Shown here piece by piece: positions 60,027 through 64,000 of a stretch of 64,000 nucleotides of DNA; the first letter of the stretch is position 1; each line of letters opens with the position of its first letter. The position numbers and the translations under genes were made by a program. Source of the stretch: a bacterium. Its GTDB lineage: Bacteria > Actinomycetota > Acidimicrobiia > Spongiisociales > JAENVV01. The stretch covers positions 1-64,000 of the forward strand of contig JAHEDI010000018.1 of assembly GCA_024641305.1 (NCBI GenBank). The letters are read 5' to 3'. The notes under the pieces are model-generated. The model was given only the letters and a program-made list of their open reading frames with translations, was not told the DNA's origin and ran no database searches.

Positions 60027-62636
60027 ATGCCCACCCTCGCCCTACTCGACGGACATTCACTCGCATATAGAGCCTTCTACGCTCTACCTGAAGATTTAGC
60101 CACGACGTCTGGCCAGGTGACGAACGCCGCCTACGGGTTCATGCGAATGCTCGTGAAGCTGCTCGGTGATCATCGTCCAGACCGTCTGGCCGTGGCCTGG
60201 GACGTCGGGCGGTCAACCTTTCGGACCGAGGAATACCCGCTGTACAAAGCCCAGCGAGAATCTGCTCCTGATCATTTCAGGTCTCAGTTGCCGTTTATCG
60301 ACGAGATTCTTACGGCACTCGGTATTGAGCAATTCCGTGTTCCGGGCTTCGAGGCTGATGATGTCATTGCCACCTTGGTACGTCGCGGCGTAGAGGACGG
60401 CTTCGACGTTTTGGTTGTAACCGGCGATCGAGACAGCTTTCAGCTGGTGGATGATCATGTCAACGTCGTCTACACCAGACGAGGTATTTCTGACATCGTT
60501 ATGGCCAATGCGAGCTGGATTAAGGAAAAGTACGGCATACGGCCGGATCAATACGTCGAGTATGCCTCGCTTCGCGGTGACAACTCTGACAACCTTCCCG
60601 GGGTGAAGGGGGTGGGGGAGAAGACTGCCGCTCGCCTCATTGCTGATTACGGAAGCCTGGATGGCATCTATGAACACCTCGATGACTTAACTCCGAGACT
60701 GAAGCAAAACCTGGAGGAAGCCAGCGAGCAAGCCTTTCTGAATCGGCGTCTGATGACCTTGGTGGATACGGTTCCCCTGCATTCAGAGATTCGGTCCGAT
60801 GAACTCGTCTGGTCCGACTGGGATGAAAGCGCCGCCAAGCGACTCTTTGACTCATTGGAGTTTCATACGCTCTGGAGTGAGCTCACGGCTGTGCATCCCG
60901 GTGGGCTGGCTCCTACCGGCAGGGTGCTTGACACCGAAATGGAGTTGGTCACGTCGCTGGAAGCGGTTTCGTGTCTTTCCGGGTCGGTGGCAGTCGCTCC
61001 CGTCTGGGAGGCGGGTCGGATTGACGGCTTGGCGTTTGCTGCGACTCCCGACCGGTCATTCGTGTTGCGCGATCTGGCGTTGGCCGCTTCCTGGCTGGCC
61101 GATGCGACGATTCCCAAGATCATCCATGATTCCAAGGCGCTAATGGGAGCCCTTGGTGATGTGGCACTTCGTGGTGTGGTGTTTGATCCCGCGGTGGCAG
61201 CGTACGTCGTCAACCCAACCGGTCGAGCCTTTGGTCTGGAAGAGATCGCTGACCGTTATGCGAATATCGAGATCGACAGTGTTGACGCATCAGATACACC
61301 GGCCCAGGGTGCTTTCGATTTTGAGACCATTGGTGGTGAGAACCTCGAATCGGCCGGTCGCCGGGCGGCCGCCACGCTGTTGGTCGCCGAGACGCTCGGG
61401 CCGATTCTCGACGAGCAGGCTTCTCGCGAGCTATTTGACACGATCGAGATGCCCCTCATTCCCGTGCTGCACGCCATGGAGCGACGGGGGATCGGGATCG
61501 ATAAGGCCTATTTGGTTGAACTGGGCGAAACGCTCAGACGCGATCTCGCCGCTCTTGAGATCGCCATTCACGAGATTGCGGGCGAAGTTTTTAACATCAA
61601 CTCGACTACCCAGTTGCGGGTCGTCCTCTACGAGAAGCTCGAGTTACCCATTCTTAAGAAGACCTCCAAAGGAGTTCCTTCCACTGATGCCTCAGTACTC
61701 GCCAAGCTCGAGCATCCCATCGTTGAACAACTCCTGCGCTATCGCGAATTGGAGAAGCTCCGTTCGACCTACGTAGATGGGTTTCTCCCGCTGATCAAGT
61801 CGGATGGGCGGATCCATACCACCTTCAATCAGCTTGGCGCGGCGACCGGGCGGCTGTCGTCAGATCACCCGAACCTTCAGAACATCCCGGTTCGATCCGA
61901 AACCGGTCGGACCGTTCGGCGGGCGTTCGTGGCTGCGCCCGGCAATACGTTCATTGTCGCCGACTACAGCCAGATCGAACTGAGGATTCTCGCTCACATG
62001 TGCCGGGACGAGGGACTGCTTGCCGCGTTTGGGGCGGCGGGTGCCGATGTGCACACTGCCACCGCTGCCTCGGTCTTCGGCGTTGACCCCGCCGAAGTGT
62101 CCAACGAGCAACGGCGACGAGCCAAGGCCATCAACTTCGGACTTCTCTATGGCATGGAGGCCTACGGGTTGTCCGAACGACTGGAAATCTCTCGCGACGA
62201 AGCCAAAGAACACATTGACGCCTATTTCGCCAAATTCCCAGGTGTCCAGGCTTTCATGCAGTCGATCGTGGACGGCGCCAAGTCGGTCGGATACACGGAG
62301 ACTGTGTTTGGCCGTCGGAGGTATTTGCCGGAATTGCGGTCCGATAACTGGCGGATCAGACAAATGGGTGAACGGATGGCCTTGAACGCTCCGGTACAGG
62401 GAACTGCGGCCGACATCATCAAGCTCGCCATGCTCGAGGTCGAGGACCGTCTGGCTGGGACGTCGGGGATCCAGTTGCTCCAGATCCACGACGAGTTGGT
62501 GATCGAGGCCTCCCAATCCGATGTCGAGGAGTTAACCGCGGTCATCGTGGCTGCCATGGAGGGGGTGGCCGATCTGGCCGTTCCGCTGCGGGTCGACGTT
62601 GGGGTCGGGCATTCGCTGGCGGATGTCAAGGGATGA
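60027..62636 (+). CDS. polA: DNA polymerase I
   Basis: PolA processes Okazaki fragments and fills repair gaps. The 869-residue protein has an N-terminal 5'-3' exonuclease (LLDGHSLAYRAFYALP, VTGDRDSFQLVD, RGDNSDNLPGVKGVGEKTA), a middle 3'-5' exonuclease-like domain, and the family A polymerase domain (TAATGRLSSDHPNLQNIPVR as motif region, FIVADYSQIELRILAH, RRAKAINFGLLYGM, QIHDELVIEA). The middle domain lacks the DxE metal site (VAPVWEAG in its place), so proofreading is probably absent, as in other actinobacteria. Confidence 0.95.
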   Translation: MPTLALLDGHSLAYRAFYALPEDLATTSGQVTNAAYGFMRMLVKLLGDHRPDRLAVAWDVGRSTFRTEEYPLYKAQRESAPDHFRSQLPFIDEILTALGIEQFRVPGFEADDVIATLVRRGVEDGFDVLVVTGDRDSFQLVDDHVNVVYTRRGISDIVMANASWIKEKYGIRPDQYVEYASLRGDNSDNLPGVKGVGEKTAARLIADYGSLDGIYEHLDDLTPRLKQNLEEASEQAFLNRRLMTLVDTVPLHSEIRSDELVWSDWDESAAKRLFDSLEFHTLWSELTAVHPGGLAPTGRVLDTEMELVTSLEAVSCLSGSVAVAPVWEAGRIDGLAFAATPDRSFVLRDLALAASWLADATIPKIIHDSKALMGALGDVALRGVVFDPAVAAYVVNPTGRAFGLEEIADRYANIEIDSVDASDTPAQGAFDFETIGGENLESAGRRAAATLLVAETLGPILDEQASRELFDTIEMPLIPVLHAMERRGIGIDKAYLVELGETLRRDLAALEIAIHEIAGEVFNINSTTQLRVVLYEKLELPILKKTSKGVPSTDASVLAKLEHPIVEQLLRYRELEKLRSTYVDGFLPLIKSDGRIHTTFNQLGAATGRLSSDHPNLQNIPVRSETGRTVRRAFVAAPGNTFIVADYSQIELRILAHMCRDEGLLAAFGAAGADVHTATAASVFGVDPAEVSNEQRRRAKAINFGLLYGMEAYGLSERLEISRDEAKEHIDAYFAKFPGVQAFMQSIVDGAKSVGYTETVFGRRRYLPELRSDNWRIRQMGERMALNAPVQGTAADIIKLAMLEVEDRLAGTSGIQLLQIHDELVIEASQSDVEELTAVIVAAMEGVADLAVPLRVDVGVGHSLADVKG

Positions 62637-62642
62637 ATCATG

Positions 62643-62671
62643 TTGGCCAGCGCAGGTTGCACTGCTAGGCT
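62643..62671 (+). promoter_or_regulatory. rpsA promoter, TTGGCC-N17-TAGGCT
   Basis: TTGGCC (62643-62648) and TAGGCT (62666-62671) are separated by an ideal 17 nt. The predicted transcript start near 62678 gives a leader of about 50 nt that includes GGAGG. Confidence 0.6.
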
Positions 62672-62727
62672 CCCTCTTGCCTCGTGGCTAGACCGCGAGA
62701 GCTTTTCTGGAGGTAATAAACAAATCA

Positions 62728-64000
62728 ATGTCTACTGATAACGACACCGCGTCCAATCCGGACGAGGTGACCCCCGAGCCGCAGGCTATCGACGCCGAGG
62801 CTGTCCACTCTGAAGTACCGGTTTTACTGGACTCTGACACCACCCCCGAACCTGCTGAGGAAGTCGAATCGCCTTCGGCCGAGTCTTCGGTTGTTGCTGA
62901 TGAAGTGCCGGCCGTGCCGGCGGCATCGGAGGAATCTCCTGAGCCGGTTCAGCCCGAGGTTTCTGAGGAGCCTGTCGCCGAAGAGCCACTCGCAGTGACC
63001 GAGGAGACCGATGCTGTGGCGCCGGTGGCTGTGGTCGCCGATGAAGTGGCCGAGGAGCCGATCTACGATGGCCCGCCCGCCATTGTTCCGACTCGTATTT
63101 CTGACCTTCCAGATAGCATCGCCGATGATTTTGAAGCTGCTATCGAACACACCATGTTGGAGTTCAAAGAGGGCGACATCGTCGAGGGTGTTGTCGTTGC
63201 GATCGAGAACGATGAAGTACTCGTCGATATCGGTTATAAGAGTGAAGGGGTCATCCCGCTCAGCGAGTTGTCTATCCGCAAGGCTGTTGATCCTCTCAGC
63301 GTCGTTCAAATTGGAGAGACGCTTGAGGCGCTCGTCCTCGACAAAGAAGATGAAGAAGGCCGGCTTATTCTGTCCAAGAAGCGAGCTCAGTATGAGCGAG
63401 CTTGGGGAAAGATTCAGCGGATCACGAATGCCGGAGGTACCGTGACCGGCCCGGTGATCGAGGTTGTCAAAGGTGGGCTCATCGTCGATATTGGGCTGCG
63501 CGGGTTTCTCCCGGCGTCGCTGGTCGAACTGCGCAGGGTGCGCGATCTCGACCCATATGTCGGCGAACAGATAGAGGCCAAGGTCATTGAACTCGATAGG
63601 AACCGGAACAACGTTGTGTTGTCTCGACGTGCCTGGCTCGAAGAAGCTCAGGCCGAGCAGCGCCAGGCATTCCTTGACGATTTGAACGTCGGAGACGCGC
63701 GTCCCGGTGTTGTTTCATCAGTGGTCAACTTTGGTGCTTTCGTTGATCTTGGTGGCATGGACGGCCTTGTCCATGTGTCAGAATTGTCATACCAGCACGT
63801 GAATCACCCGTCGGAAGTGGTCAAGGTTGGTGACGAAGTGCAGGTGCGCGTGCTGGAAGTCGATCGGGAACGCGAACGCATTTCCCTTTCGATCAAGCAG
63901 ACCATGGAAGATCCCTGGGAATCATTCGCCCGTCAATTCTCCGTCGGTGACAACGTCAGCGGCGTAGTGACGAAGACGGTGCCATTCGGTGCATTCGTGT
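62728..64000 (+). CDS. rpsA: Ribosomal protein S1, 3' end cut by window edge
   Basis: S1 binds mRNA on the 30S subunit. The visible 424 codons encode several S1 domains (DIVEGVVVAIENDEVLVDIG; VTGPVIEVVKGGLIVDIGLR; ARPGVVSSVVNFGAFVDLGG; the next begins at SGVVTKTVPFGAFV), closely matching actinobacterial S1. The first 122 residues are unusual: proline-, glutamate- and valine-rich, with no lysine or arginine, where most actinobacterial S1 proteins have only 20-30 residues. GGAGG lies 14 nt before ATG 62728, longer than usual. It follows polA, a common order. Confidence 0.95.
   Translation, partial: MSTDNDTASNPDEVTPEPQAIDAEAVHSEVPVLLDSDTTPEPAEEVESPSAESSVVADEVPAVPAASEESPEPVQPEVSEEPVAEEPLAVTEETDAVAPVAVVADEVAEEPIYDGPPAIVPTRISDLPDSIADDFEAAIEHTMLEFKEGDIVEGVVVAIENDEVLVDIGYKSEGVIPLSELSIRKAVDPLSVVQIGETLEALVLDKEDEEGRLILSKKRAQYERAWGKIQRITNAGGTVTGPVIEVVKGGLIVDIGLRGFLPASLVELRRVRDLDPYVGEQIEAKVIELDRNRNNVVLSRRAWLEEAQAEQRQAFLDDLNVGDARPGVVSSVVNFGAFVDLGGMDGLVHVSELSYQHVNHPSEVVKVGDEVQVRVLEVDRERERISLSIKQTMEDPWESFARQFSVGDNVSGVVTKTVPFGAFV

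Overview
This 64-kb window looks like a chromosomal core region of a deep-branching actinomycete (Actinomycetota). Acidimicrobiia or a related class is my inference, not something the sequence proves. The evidence is a cell-division cluster with SepF and DivIVA but no ftsA, an actinobacterial-type ribosomal protein S1, a DUF3040 protein, a TgpA/DUF58/MoxR cluster, paired Get3/ArsA-like ATPases, and moderately high GC with dense packing. I see no phage, insertion sequence, CRISPR array or recent foreign island.

Layout. 1-10.7 kb: a truncated membrane gene, a Nudix hydrolase, a histidine phosphatase, dinB, a DUF3040 gene, a MerR regulator, a minus-strand moxR-DUF58-transglutaminase operon, two small unrecognised genes, a resolvase-like protein and an HNH endonuclease. 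10.7-12.5 kb: a large secreted protein of unknown function and a 380-bp promoter region. 12.5-29.7 kb: the division and cell-wall cluster mraZ, rsmH, ftsL, (a possible small gene), ftsI, murE, mraY, murD, ftsW, murG, murC, murB, ftsQ, ftsZ, pgeF, yggS-type gene, sepF, yggT-type gene, divIVA. Most neighbours overlap by 4-8 nt, so translation is probably coupled. murF is absent from its usual place. 29.7-42 kb: ileS, a DksA/TraR-type protein, lspA, rluD, pfkA, a rhomboid protease, dnaE and the two Get3-like ATPases. 42-50.4 kb: an aminotransferase, transporters (EamA, MATE, MFS), xpt, nth and a CcdA-type protein. 50.4-59.4 kb: trpE, ygfZ, a two-component system, then trpC-trpF-trpB-trpA and a GT87-type membrane protein; trpD and trpG are missing here. 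59.4-64 kb: two RNA hairpins, tRNA-Leu(CAA), a coiled-coil protein, polA and the 5' part of rpsA.

The genes fit together as machinery for peptidoglycan precursor synthesis and septation (mra/mur/fts genes, SepF, DivIVA), DNA replication and repair (dnaE, polA, dinB, nth), tryptophan synthesis, and translation (ileS, rsmH, rluD, rpsA, tRNA).

The most interesting signals are regulatory. MraZ-binding repeats with an exact 10-bp period lie upstream of mraZ. A long three-helix hairpin ends one base before the rsmH start codon and resembles the mraW RNA motif. An extended hairpin with a purine-rich loop begins at the stop codon of the GT87 gene. A TAnnnT-like -10 hexamer sits 6-9 nt before the start codon of more than a dozen genes that begin transcription units, which points to widespread leaderless mRNAs.
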